Positions 1-9,580 of a DNA stretch of 64,000 nucleotides are shown here, one piece after another (within the stretch, counting starts at the first letter, position 1; each line of letters opens with the position of its first letter). The DNA is from Echinarachnius parma (Eukaryota > Echinodermata > Echinoidea > Clypeasteroida > Echinarachniidae). A program made the translations under genes and the position numbers. Location: assembly GCA_037951105.1 (NCBI GenBank), contig JBAMJV010002944.1, forward strand, positions 62,001 to 126,000, in the 5' to 3' direction. Under the pieces are notes generated by a model. It did no database searches. It was not told the origin of the DNA and saw only the letters and a list, made by a program, of their open reading frames with translations.

Positions 1-872
1 AGTCACACACGTGACCGATGCCATTTGACCTCTGTCCTTGGGGAACGTAATCTAAATAAAATCTTTTGTGTTACACTTGAAAGACTTCAACATATGCAAG
101 TCTTATATGAAGTTCACATCATCATACCTCCTATACTTACTGAAATATTAGCATCCTATTTCCAAAAAAATTCATATTTTGGGTCACACACGTGACCAGG
201 AATGGCCCTGTTTGAACGGTACAGTGTACGAATTGGCGGTATGCTTATCTCCAGCATATTAGCGTATATTGCATGTAAATGGTCCAACTGATTGGACCAT
301 TTACTTTAGTAGATGCATGTGCTTTTAATACTGCCTATCATAATCATCGAACAACGAGCAATATGCGCGCTACTGTTAGCATGCATTTAGCTGTGTCCCA
401 GATAATGGGAATGGTTGTCAGACTCTATTATGGGCAGGAAGTGCGATTTATCAGGCATTGACTAGGTAAAAATTGACAAAAATGGGAACCTGATCGACAT
501 GGTGTCATTCAGAGCACCCTAAAAACAAAAACTACACAACCAAAATTACTGTTCTTGGTTACCGTTTTTCATTGGAAAAGACACCCTATCCGATGGACAT
601 AATAAGTTGTTACTATATTTTGGCAAGTGCCCCGTTCCGTTTTTTGGGATACCCTGTACTAGCACTTATTACTTATACAGTAAGCCCCTCGACTTGCAGG
701 GGTGACTTAATTGTAGCGGTCTAGCTCTTACTCCCGTTACTTTGAGGTCTTTGTGGTGATTGGTATGAATAGAACAGAATTGACCATACGTGTACCCATC
801 AGGGGCGCGTGTTTGTGGATTCAAACACCCCCTGGCAAAAAAAGGACTGTTTTGGATTGTATAATCACAGAC
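1..872. other. Left-edge non-coding DNA, no gene seen
   Basis: No exon or convincing ORF is visible. The word GTCACACACGTGACC occurs twice, near 3 and 183. The stretch around 515-655 resembles 37905-38030 (both run from AAAAACAAAAACTACA to a T-rich CGTTCC or TGTTCCC block), so it is probably an old repeat fragment. The - strand gene should continue to the left of here. Confidence 0.5.
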
Positions 873-1010
873 CCAGTGGCGTAGCATGGTCTGATTGGGG
901 GCGTGCAAGATTATTGGGGGGCACACCTAATGTACAGGTCTACATTTCTTTGTTTCTCAAAAATTGGTTTTGTTTTTTAATTATAAGGGGGGGGTGCATG
1001 CGCATGCAAC
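873..1010 (-). mobile_element. Degenerate hAT-like MITE fragment (CAGTGGCGTAGC family)
   Basis: It begins with CAGTGGCGTAGCATGGTC followed by a diverged TGATTGGGGGCGTGC. This is the reverse-complement orientation of the better preserved copies at 5874-6043 and 7048-7249. The opposite terminus is not recognisable, so the right boundary is approximate. Confidence 0.5.
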
Positions 1011-1327
1011 CAGGCCCTTCTCTTACTTTAGGTCACTGGGGACCTCAAATTCCCACCCTCTCAAAATACCGACGATTTTCAATAGTCACAATACCTTCTC
1101 ATTGGTCCGTTAACTTTCAATAGATTTCCCTTTGTTATCCTATTCCGAAACTGTGCGAAATCGCTGAGTGCGTGCACTAGCGCTGTGCAGCTCAGACGCT
1201 ACAAATATTCGAGTGATTTCAATCCACCAGGCTTGCACATTTGGATGGGCTATTATCCCCAAGACATCACGATCCATCACAAAAGCTTGACAAAAGATCA
1301 GATGATCATACAAATCCATCGCTATAA

Positions 1328-1735
1328 AGACAGTAGGCTATTAATGATAACTCTATTAGAGCAAAATATAATGAATCCGTCTCCCTACTAACTAATCCAC
1401 TTTCGATCCACCCCCTATGAGAATTTTGTACAGGTGTGTAGTTAATTTCCCATAGGGGGTGACTTCAAAGTGGATTATATACTAAGGCGACGATGAAATG
1501 TTCGCAACAAGATTGATGCGCGCACGTGTATTACATTGGACACGCACATAATCTTGTTGCAAACATTTCATCGTCGCTCTAGTATATAATCCACTTTGAA
1601 GTCACCCCCTATGGGAAATTAACTACACACCTGTACAAAATTCTCATAGGGGGTGGATCGAAAGTGGATTAGTAATAGGGGAGACGGATTCATTATGTTT
1701 TGCTCTAATAGCGTTATCATCATAGCCTACTGTCT
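1328..1735. mobile_element. Large foldback (palindromic) element
   Basis: The outer arm AGACAGTAGGCTAT at 1328 is matched in reverse complement by the sequence ending at 1735. The two halves pair over nearly their full length of about 190 nt, including the blocks GGATTCATTAT, CCACCCCCTATGAGAATT and AACAAGATT. Only a short spacer around 1515-1545 is left. No protein is encoded and no clear target-site duplication was found. Confidence 0.8.
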
Positions 1736-2379
1736 AAAGTGGCAGAGTGGTCTTGAAGAGAAGGGAAAACCGGAACCGGGGTTTAATGGATAAAGAAAAG
1801 GTTAATTAGAAGGCAAGAAGCCCTTTTTTGTTGATTAGGGGTGGACTAAGTAAAGTAAGACAGGTAAGCAATGATTAAATCTTCCTAAAATCCTCTGACG
1901 AAATAAACTAAAATCATAATGAGACTGAGTTTATTTTGTCCGAATAAATCTAAAAACCATGCAGACGAAATAAACTGCATGAATAATTGAATTCATTATG
2001 ATCGGAGAGTGGCACGAATTATTATGCGTGTCGTCGGCCAGCCGTGAGAGTGAGACGGTCTAAAAAAATCAGACTACGTCAGACTGTGAAAACGGGACAA
2101 GATCCAGGGAAAATCGGATGCCAGGGGTTTAGGTCCCCGGTGGACTAAAGTAAGAGAATGCCTGCAACCACCCCCCCCCCCCCCCCCCCCCCGCCCGCCC
2201 TTAGCTTCGCTAGTACAAACAATGAGTATACCAGTGCAGGGAAGGAAGTGGAAGTTGTAGAGGCTTACTGACACTGGCTATAAGCATGCTATTAAAAGCC
2301 TTCCACTTCCCTGGTATAATTAAAACTATTATCACTCTTAGTCAACTTACACTGTTGTCTGCACACTACTTCAACTTAC
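1736..2379. other. Non-coding stretch with poly-C run; intron 2 side of the - strand gene
   Basis: It holds a poly-C run near 2170-2192 and no recognisable exon. If the - strand gene continues, this is the start of its second intron. No counterpart of the WAP-like third exon of the + strand gene is visible here; in the + gene that exon lies 7.3 kb further on. Confidence 0.4.
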
Positions 2380-2589
2380 ACAGTTGTCTGCATTGTGGCT
2401 CGTCGCCAGTCCATCTACCGTTGATACAGATTCTTATCGCCGAAGTTGCTGGCACGATCTCGTACCGGGAGTCGCACTCGATTATCGCGGTGCTGGTGGT
2501 CGGATGAGAGCCACTGTCCGTGCGACTGCTGTACCCGATCTCCGCGAAGTCGACACTAGGAATGTCTTCACATGGTGCTAGGTTATTTG
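2380..2589 (-). CDS. Exon 2 of the - strand gene: CCP/sushi module
   Basis: The exon is 210 nt, phase 1 at both ends, and encodes ANNLAPCEDIPSVDFAEIG followed by the rest of a CCP module. The four cysteines sit in PCED, IECD, RICI and QCRQ, with the conserved tryptophan in GRWTGDEP. Acceptor CGTCGCAG precedes it and donor GTAAGT follows at 2379. It is the closest relative in the window of the CCP1 exon at 10805-11014. Confidence 0.85.
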
Positions 2590-5325
2590 CTGCGACGTTT
2601 AATATGATCAATAAAACAAACGAGGCAAGATGATAATAACACAAGTGGATCGTAGATACAGAAACTTTCCCCCCCCCCCCCCCCCCCCCCCCCCCGTAGG
2701 ACGTGTAGGTGGCTCTAGCGCGCGATATCGAAAAATAGAAGGAAGGGTGCATGAGGCCCGCATGAGGGATCTGGGTGTCGCTGGGCTCGTCTGACCCCTT
2801 CTCATGGGCGTCGATCACGGGGGGGGGGGGGGAGGGAGGGGAGACTTGGGATATTCCCCCCCCCCCCCCCCCAAAAAAAAAAAAAAAAAAATTTGGGAGG
2901 GTAACAAAAAAAGGCTGGCACATGTAATACACCAGTTCACAGATAGCATATGGGACGTTTGACCCCTTGACCATTGAATTCTACAATCATGGGTAGGATA
3001 TAAAGCATTTACTCTGTGCAGTCATGTTCAGAGTGGCAGATGGTTGTCATGGGATATCCTTTGTTACTTTCATGAGAACAATTGATCAACCTTCGCATCA
3101 AGGAATTTCCAATCGATGTACTCAAGAATAAAGAACCTTATCCAGTCCTTTCAATTCGATGAATGCCGAATTCGTACGATTGACACATGCGCAAAACGTA
3201 AACTTGTCCGAACTTAGAATTTAGGTACTGCCTGCCAGTCATTTAATTGTTTGTATTATGATATATGCCTGTATATTTTCGTCTCACTAAAGTGAGATTT
3301 ATCAATATAAGATACGAATGCCTAAACGTTATTACAGACTAATCAGTGCATAATGAAAATTCTTGGACGTTGAAATATAATCGTCTTGATGCACATGGTG
3401 TCCATGTTATCATGGAATGTTAAACTGATTCTGAAGATACCTGAAAAAGAATGAGTCTTTTAAGTAAACAAATAATTTTAAAGGGTTACTTTAGGTAGCC
3501 TACATTGTACATTGAAATATATTCGGGATATTGTTATAAATGCAATTACATACAGTTATTCAGAAAACGTGTGCAAACACTTCTATAATGATACAGTATT
3601 AGTTTGAAAATAACCCTTCCTTGATAATTCTATATTATCAACATGATCATGCACCAACGTAATCAAGAAAGGAAACTTTTGAATCCTAACACGTGTCGTA
3701 TTACATTGCAAGGCCATGAGATTAAACAAATTCACATCTACTTAAATTATGTATGTACGGCATGACTTGCGTACCTGGCATTTACAAAGTTATACATAAT
3801 AAATGCATAATATGTGGTTTATGGGATGAAAACTCTTCTTCTCATTGTGTGCCATTGTGTGGTGATTTTACGCATCCAGTTGTGTATGTGACTGATGTGT
3901 ATAGTTTTTTTTTATGTCACAAGTCGTTCGTAGGCAGAAGAAGTGCGTTCCGCTCTTGGGTTTGGTTGTTTTCTGCAAACTTGATTTCATAAATTGTGTT
4001 TATTTATAACACGGTAACTCAGAAACAAGTTTATAAAAAGTGAAGCTGCTGCCTTGGGTATGCTCCAGATTGCACAATGTCAAGCCCCAAATGCAAAAGC
4101 TCCCTACCATAGGAGGGGAAACATCCCCACCCACCCACCCCCCCCCCCCCCCCCCCCCCCTCAGTCGCTTCGCTCCTTCGCAATGACTCATCATCTCCCC
4201 CAATTGCCCCTTCTGATCGAGTTCTGTGCTATACTATTATTAGCCTATCTAATAGGCATCGTGCTGTCTGGCAGGTTCTACCGGCAGTGTACTAACCGCG
4301 ATATGCCTAGTTTGAGCGTGCAGCGCTCCCGCGCATCGGGTTCGAGATCACTGGTTTTTCGTCTCCGTAACGCGATTAGTACTTGCCAGAAAGCTCAGAC
4401 GCCTATCGGATAGGCTATACTATTATAGGCAGCGTGCAGCTATCATCACCCATACTCTCGATTACCTAATTAACAGCCATCATCAGACTTTTCATCGTCC
4501 TCTATGTATCCTCTATAAGATCCTCGAGCTCATCAGTCCTCCTCTTCTTTCTTTCGTTCTTTCTTCTTCTTCTTCTTCTTCTTCTTCTTCTTCTTCTTCT
4601 TCTTCTTCTTCTTCTTCTTCTTCTTCTTCTTCTTCTTCTTCTTCTTCTTCTTCTTCTTCTTCTTCTTCTTCTTCTTCTTCTTCTTCTTCTTCTTCTTCTT
4701 CTTCTTCTTCTTCTTCTTCTTCTTCTTCTTCTTCTTCTTCTCTTTTTGCTCCTCTTCTTCTTCTTCGTATGTATTTAAATGTAGGTATGTATTCATGTTT
4801 TGTTTTTATTTAACACATTGCAGCAAACAAGATATGGATTACACTTGCTTGAACGTTAAAGTACATTATAAACAAACAATATAGTTATATTTATTTTGCT
4901 CCTTCTCATTATGCTCCTATATCTTTTAATATGTATTTATATATATATAAGTATGATATTCATGTTTTGTTATCATACAAGTTATGTAGGTATAGCAGCA
5001 AACAAAAACGTTCTTAAATTTCAAAGTACTATAAAACAATATAATCATTTTCTTCTTCGCCGTCTTCTTGGGTTTCTTCTTTTTCTACTCCTCATTATAA
5101 ACAGATGATGATTACAAATTGGGGCCAAAAAAGGAATATATATAGGGGTGTGCATGTGATAACTAACAAAAACGAAATAGTATAATGCTAAATAATGAAA
5201 CGTATATAGGTCAATAATATTATCTTCCTTGTTCAGAGACAAATAATATTGACATTACCTACAATCTGCTGCAAGCAAACGGTAAAGTAGACGGCTACGA
5301 TCAGAAAAACCGGATTCCCCTCCAT
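2380..5325 (-). CDS. Head-to-head paralogue: secreted CCP protein, 5' exons 1-2 only
   Basis: This is the 5' end of a second gene. Exon 1 (5325 to 5259) encodes a signal peptide and exon 2 (2589 to 2380) one CCP/sushi module. Both exons have the same length and phase as exons 1 and 2 of the + strand gene. The CCP modules are about three quarters identical by hand count, so the two genes are paralogues created by an inverted duplication. CCP modules are roughly 60-residue, four-cysteine domains of complement regulators and adhesion proteins, and the product should be secreted or at least enter the secretory pathway. The splice sites are intact (donor after 5259, acceptor GTCGCAG before 2589, donor GTAAGT after 2380), so nothing here suggests a pseudogene. 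The intron is 2.67 kb and holds a long GAA/CTT tract. Further exons must lie left of the window, so the full domain content is unknown. Confidence 0.8.
2590..5258 (-). other. Intron 1 of the - strand gene
   Basis: The 2.7-kb intron contains poly-C or poly-G runs near 2670-2695, 2820-2832, 2857-2872 and 4139-4160, a poly-A run at about 2873-2891, a hairpin-like palindrome around 4227-4428 (arms built on CTATACTATTATTAG and CCTATCNNATAGGC), and the CTT tract at 4559-4741. The last 70 or so bases before exon 2 resemble the same part of intron 1 in the + strand gene. Confidence 0.6.
4559..4741. repeat. (CTT)n microsatellite, about 61 units; (GAA)n in the sense of the - strand gene
   Basis: An almost uninterrupted TTC/CTT trinucleotide run of about 183 nt, flanked by imperfect CTT-rich sequence on both sides. 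It lies in intron 1 of the - strand gene, so its transcript would carry (GAA)n. Confidence 0.97.
5259..5325 (-). CDS. Exon 1 of the - strand gene: signal peptide
   Basis: ATG at 5325, read leftward, starts MEGNPVFLIVAVYFTVCL, with a hydrophobic core FLIVAVYFTVCL. The coding part is 67 nt and ends in phase 1 at a GTAATG donor. It matches exon 1 of the + strand gene position by position (both end in CLQQI plus one residue), which supports this start codon. Confidence 0.83.
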
Positions 5326-5538
5326 GCCAAATCACACTTCCGTATGCTCTTCTATATCCAGTTCTTTCGTCGATAACAAAATATTGAATCGAAGAGTTCG
5401 CTTTTAGCGGCCCCCTCTCCTTGTCTGTTTTTATTTCAGTTTATAAATATGTTTCCATTATGTTGAGCAAACTAGATGTACCTACGTATGTTGGTTTGTT
5501 ATTTTCTAGAAAGGGTTTTTAATCTCTCGTGTTGCGCA

Positions 5539-5622
5539 CACGGAGCTGTTTCGTGGGTTGTGACTTATGACTGACAGCTAGCTCCCGGGGCTTCTGTTCT
5601 GTGATTGGTCAAAACCATAGGT
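5539..5622 (-). promoter_or_regulatory. Conserved promoter-proximal block with CCAAT box, - strand gene
   Basis: Read on the - strand this contains TTGACCAATCACAGAAC, GGGAGCTAGCTGTCAGTCA and GTGTGCGC. The same words in the same order occur at 9194-9283 upstream of the + gene. The CCAAT core is at 5604-5608, about 280 bp before the ATG. A TTTATAAAC and GAAATAAAAA stretch lies between it and the start codon. The transcription start was not determined. Confidence 0.6.
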
Positions 5623-5873
5623 GTAGGAGGCGGGGGGGCTGAGGGGGATGCAGCACCCCGAGAGTTGTCAAAACGGCCATATTCGGGCAAAAAAACACAC
5701 CTGAAATTCGGGCAAATTTTGTCATATTCGGGCAAAGTTATGTCATATTCATTATTGGAACCCACCATAGACTGCACCTGACATCTGAGGCGAGGGGTCT
5801 AGGCTCGGCTTGCACGCATACCCTCGTATGTCACCCAGAATGTATGTATCACCGACCTGAAAAGTCTGCACGA

Positions 5874-6043
5874 CAGTGGCGTAGCTACGGGGGGGGGGGG
5901 GGGGGCCTGTGCCCCCCCCCCCCAATACTTTTGAAAAAACAATAGAAAACATAAGGGGCCAATTTTTGAAAAAACAAAGAAATACATAAGGTGTGCCCCC
6001 CCCCCCCCCCCACCCCAATCAGTCCGACCACGCTACGCCACTG
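5874..6043. mobile_element. hAT-like MITE with perfect 8-bp target duplication
   Basis: The termini are CAGTGGCGTAGC and its reverse complement GCTACGCCACTG, flanked on both sides by CTGCACGA (5866-5873 and 6044-6051). The 170-bp element has poly-G/poly-C runs and an AT-rich centre, with no coding capacity. An 8-bp duplication is typical of the hAT superfamily. Confidence 0.9.
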
Positions 6044-6074
6044 CTGCACGATGTACTGAGTGTGCCGGACTGAC

Positions 6075-6245
6075 CTGGGCCCTGTTGCAGAAAAAAATAC
6101 AATCGATTGTACGTTACAATTGATTGCAAGTCAGACAATTTACGCACTTCAGCCGATCGGATGTGCATGTAGAACACATAATCTGACTTACAATTAATTG
6201 TAATTTACAATCGATTGCAATATGCCGTTCTGCAACGGGGCCCAG
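6075..6245. mobile_element. Foldback MITE with GGGCCC termini
   Basis: It starts CTGGGCCCTGTTGCAGAA and ends with the inverse TTCTGCAACGGGGCCCAG. The interior is also palindromic (TACAATCGATTGTA-like words on both sides). It is about 171 bp and noncoding. No target-site duplication could be fixed. Confidence 0.85.
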
Positions 6246-7047
6246 ATCTATGATGCACGGTTAGGTCGAATTTTAATAATGGACATGCAGTGGACATATC
6301 CGTAACTCCATACACATGATTTATAATAAAAACACAAGACTAAAAAGTATTATCGTGTTAATATTCAGTTTGAATGAACGTCAAAATGATAAAATAAGAA
6401 CATAATGTATGGGTCAATAAACTGACCAATCAAAAGTGCGACGCATTAGCAACATAATCATACGTCGTAGTTGTCAAAATAATACACCAATGTAAGAATA
6501 GTACCCGCAGCTGTATATAACAGTTTAACACGTGACCTCCACTCCAATGCAACTGTATACATCAATTTCCTTTCTTGTCTATAAAGAAAATTGACTAACA
6601 AACGAAAAATAAAAACAAATAGTGTAATGTAGGCCTATAGATTAAAGGGATCTAACTTTGTTTTAAAAATACTAAAATGCTGATAAAATGTGCATTTCTG
6701 CGATCTGATATGTCCACTCAATATGTGTATTAAATAATCTACATGAAATTGATGTACTATATGGCCAAGTAATGAGCAAACATCCAACGTGATAATCGCT
6801 AACTCAGTGCACTGACTTTGTACATGGTTCTAACTTTAGAACAAAAACAAAAATGGTAAAGCTTGTTAACGAAAGGGCCGGAAACTCCAGAAAAAGATCA
6901 TGTTCTAGGCTTCTATTGGTAATATGAATACAACAAAGTATGAGAGAACCACTAGAGTTCCAAGTAAGTGTTAGTGTGTTTGCACTGTTTGGGACAATGC
7001 TAGAGGAGACAATGAGCGGTCTCCCCTCACCCCCCCCCCCCTCACTC
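6246..7047. other. Intergenic DNA, no gene seen
   Basis: AT-rich. The segment around 6640-7000 resembles the TTAA-flanked family at 7613-8000 (shared words such as GGGATCTAACTTTG, TGGCCAAGTAATGAGC and ACAACAAAGTATGAGAG) and is probably an older, decayed copy. Confidence 0.5.
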
Positions 7048-7249
7048 CAGTGGCGTAGCTACGGGGGGCGGGGGGGGGGGGGCACGGGGGGGGGGGGGCC
7101 TGTGCCCCCAATAATTTTGAAAAAACAATAGAAAACATAAGGGGCCATTTTTTGAAAAACAAAGAAATACATAAGGTGTGCCCCCCCCCCCCCCAATAAT
7201 TGTGCGTGCCCCCCCCCCCCCCAATCAGTCCGACCACGCTACGCCACTG
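7048..7249. mobile_element. hAT-like MITE, second copy, perfect 8-bp target duplication
   Basis: It has the same CAGTGGCGTAGC / GCTACGCCACTG ends as the copy at 5874. The flanking duplication is CCTCACTC (7040-7047 and 7250-7257). One internal C-rich segment is repeated, making it about 30 bp longer. Confidence 0.9.
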
Positions 7250-7612
7250 CCTCACTCCTCCCCGCGAGTGATACTCACAAACTTGTTTTTGATATTTTAT
7301 TTTGTTCATATCATTAGTTCGTTGATAATTATAAAGGAATAACATGAAGAAAATATATCTTGGATATTTTCTCTTCATCGCAGCAATTGCATTAAATAGA
7401 TTTGATAAATCGAATAATCGATTGTACGTTGAAGATAGATTTTACATTATCGCTCTAAATTCCCAGGAATAAAACCAAAGTTTGCGAAAATCAGCCGATC
7501 AGAAGTCCTGCATTTAAAGCCAAATAACAGTATTGGGGAAATGGCCCACTCAAGAAAATTAAAAATATACTTTCATCATCACAACATGAAAGAATATAAT
7601 ATCATAACTTAA

Positions 7613-8000
7613 AGGGATCTAGTAACTTTGTTGAGATGTGCAAAAACTGATGAATGGTTGATGCAATGTATACTGTTGTTATCTCATATGTCCTCGGGGT
7701 ATTGTGTGAAAATTTCAGGTCAAATGGACAATGTATGGCCAAGTAATGAGCGAAAATGCAAAGTGATATTGGGTGATATTCACCAACTCACTGCATTCAC
7801 TTTGTACAGGGATGAAAATCTCGCCCGGAGATTTTCTTATCTAAATACTTCAATCATACATATCTTTGTAATGAAAGGGAAATTTGAAAAACCGAAAGCT
7901 GTCCCATGATTTTATTGTTAATACGAATACAACAAGGTATAAAGGAACCGCTAGAATTACAATTTTATTTTGAGGATTTGGACAATGTTACTAAGTCCCT
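7613..8000 (+). mobile_element. TTAA-flanked 388-bp MITE, + copy
   Basis: TTAA sits on both sides (7609-7612 and 8001-8004). The termini are AGGGATCTAGTAAC and the near-inverse GTTACTAAGTCCCT. It carries a 93-codon ORF with no recognisable domain. An apparently identical inverted copy is at 40560-40947, and diverged relatives lie near 6640, 26450, 29590 and 31100. TTAA targets are typical of piggyBac and Kolobok elements. Confidence 0.9.
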
Positions 8001-9193
8001 TTAAATGTTATTGTAAAGATTTTGACAAAAACTGCTTTAAAAATAAACTGAGCATGAAAAAAGTTCGAAATAAAAACGATCTGTGACACAGACAGATAAA
8101 TTCAACCGCGATACACGGTATGCGGGCTTGTCGATATCTCCGCGATTGCGGCGCGGACAGGTGCGTACGGGCGGTACAATATGCCAAATTAAACAGGCGT
8201 GCATTGAGTTTCCTCCAATATTTCTGCATTTAACGATACTAAGCTTCGGAATTTCCCACACAAACCTTTTTTGTTTGTTTATATACATGTACCTATTCTC
8301 CACCTATTCGAAAATAATGATCAAAAGTTGGCCAATGTAGATGTTTTTGGTAACTTTTCCAATACTGTTATTTGGCTTGAAGTGCCTTATCATTATAATC
8401 TATATTGGTATATCGTAGTATAATCTGATATCATGTTTATTATGTTAGGTTGTTTTTCGAGCACTACCAGGAACATCCGAGATAAAACATATTACAAATA
8501 ACAGGAAGCTTGTCAGGTTCCTGGAAAGATCCGGTTGAGTTCAAATGGCACGGATACATTCTATGAAATATATAACATTATAATACAATAACACAATTCA
8601 GTGAGAGGGGGCTCAGGGGGTACGTACCCCACCCCCTTCCTTTCGTTGGTAAATCGTTGATACACTTAATTATACGTCGAAGCATGTTTTTCCATTGTGT
8701 ACATAATTTGGGGATCTTTATATTCTGTTTTATTTTCTCTATTTTTCAAATCAAAGTGCCGCCCCCTGTTTTATAAGATCCCATAACTCCGCCATTGATA
8801 TGGACCTGCGTACCTAGATCAGTAAGGCTCTATATCTTTCTTTATTTTCTTTGTATTGTATTGTTCTGTGTTTGGGCCAAAGGCGGGAAAAATCCCATCT
8901 CTGTGTTTTCACTATCAGTTCACTTCCTCACTTCCTTGTATCTCGTGTTACCTTCGATGAACATTTAGTTTTATCTTCGTTAAAGCTAATTGGGGCACCC
9001 AGCAATCCGTTATCCCGGATAATGCCGACATAATTATAGTAATATGGAGGTCACCTGTTAAAGCAGACCTGTATTTACACACGTTTGACTGGACTGCAGC
9101 AGCATTACAATATTGATTTATACGACGTATGGTTATGTTGCTCTTGAGTCACTTGTGCATCATGTATGATTGGTCGGTTCATTGGAAGTTCCG
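8001..9193. other. Intergenic DNA left of the + gene promoter
   Basis: No exon was recognised. It contains ORFs under 100 codons without domains, a GC-richer stretch at 8100-8180, and AT-rich low-complexity sequence. Nothing supports a gene here. Confidence 0.45.
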
Positions 9194-9283
9194 TGGAGTT
9201 TTGACCAATCACAGAACATAAGCCCGGGAGCTAGCTGTCAGTCAGTATGCCACACCCACAAAACAGCACAGTGTGCGCGACGA
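9194..9283 (+). promoter_or_regulatory. Conserved promoter-proximal block with CCAAT box, + strand gene
   Basis: It contains TTGACCAATCACAGAACA (CCAAT at 9205-9209), CCCGGGAGCTAGCTGTCAG and GTGTGCGC, in the same order as the block upstream of the - strand gene. The CCAAT box is about 309 bp before the ATG. A GAAATAAAAAG stretch near 9378 aligns with the - gene and may act as a weak TATA-like element. This is inferred from conservation between paralogues, not from a mapped start. Confidence 0.6.
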
Positions 9284-9513
9284 CCATAGGAATAACGTAC
9301 AGACAACACTCAATGAAAACAATAATAATACAGGACTATCAATTTTCTTCAAGATAATGACACATGTTTACAAAGTGAAATAAAAAGCCAGTGAAAAGAG
9401 GCCGCTGAAAGGGAGTCCTCCGATATCAATATTTTGGAATCGGCGAAAGAATTGGACACGAGAGCAGAATAAGAGCCTTCCGAATTTCAAGCCTCTAATG
9501 TGGCTCGATAAAG

Positions 9514-9580
9514 ATGAAAGGGAGTCCGATCTTTCTGACTGCTGCCGTTTACTTTTTTATTTGTTTGCAGCAGATTTCAG
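9514..9580 (+). CDS. Exon 1: start codon and signal peptide
   Basis: ATG at 9514 begins MKGSPIFLTAAVYFFICL, a short polar start followed by a hydrophobic core. It ends in phase 1 with donor GTAATC at 9581. The start is supported by the aligned exon of the - strand paralogue. An upstream ATG at 9498 is in another frame and runs into the intron without encoding a signal peptide. Confidence 0.83.

Noticed and set aside
2366..2974. 202-codon - strand ORF taken as one protein
   Set aside because: Only the part at 2380-2589 is an exon (CCP with splice sites). The upstream part is translated poly-C/poly-G and intron sequence.
4533..4796. Lysine/glutamate-rich ORF on the - strand
   Set aside because: It is translation of the (GAA)n microsatellite, with no other support.
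7628..7909. 93-codon ORF duplicated at 40651-40932
   Set aside because: The identical ORF lies wholly within a noncoding-type TTAA MITE, has no recognisable domain, and is broken in older copies. Identity is explained by recent transposition.
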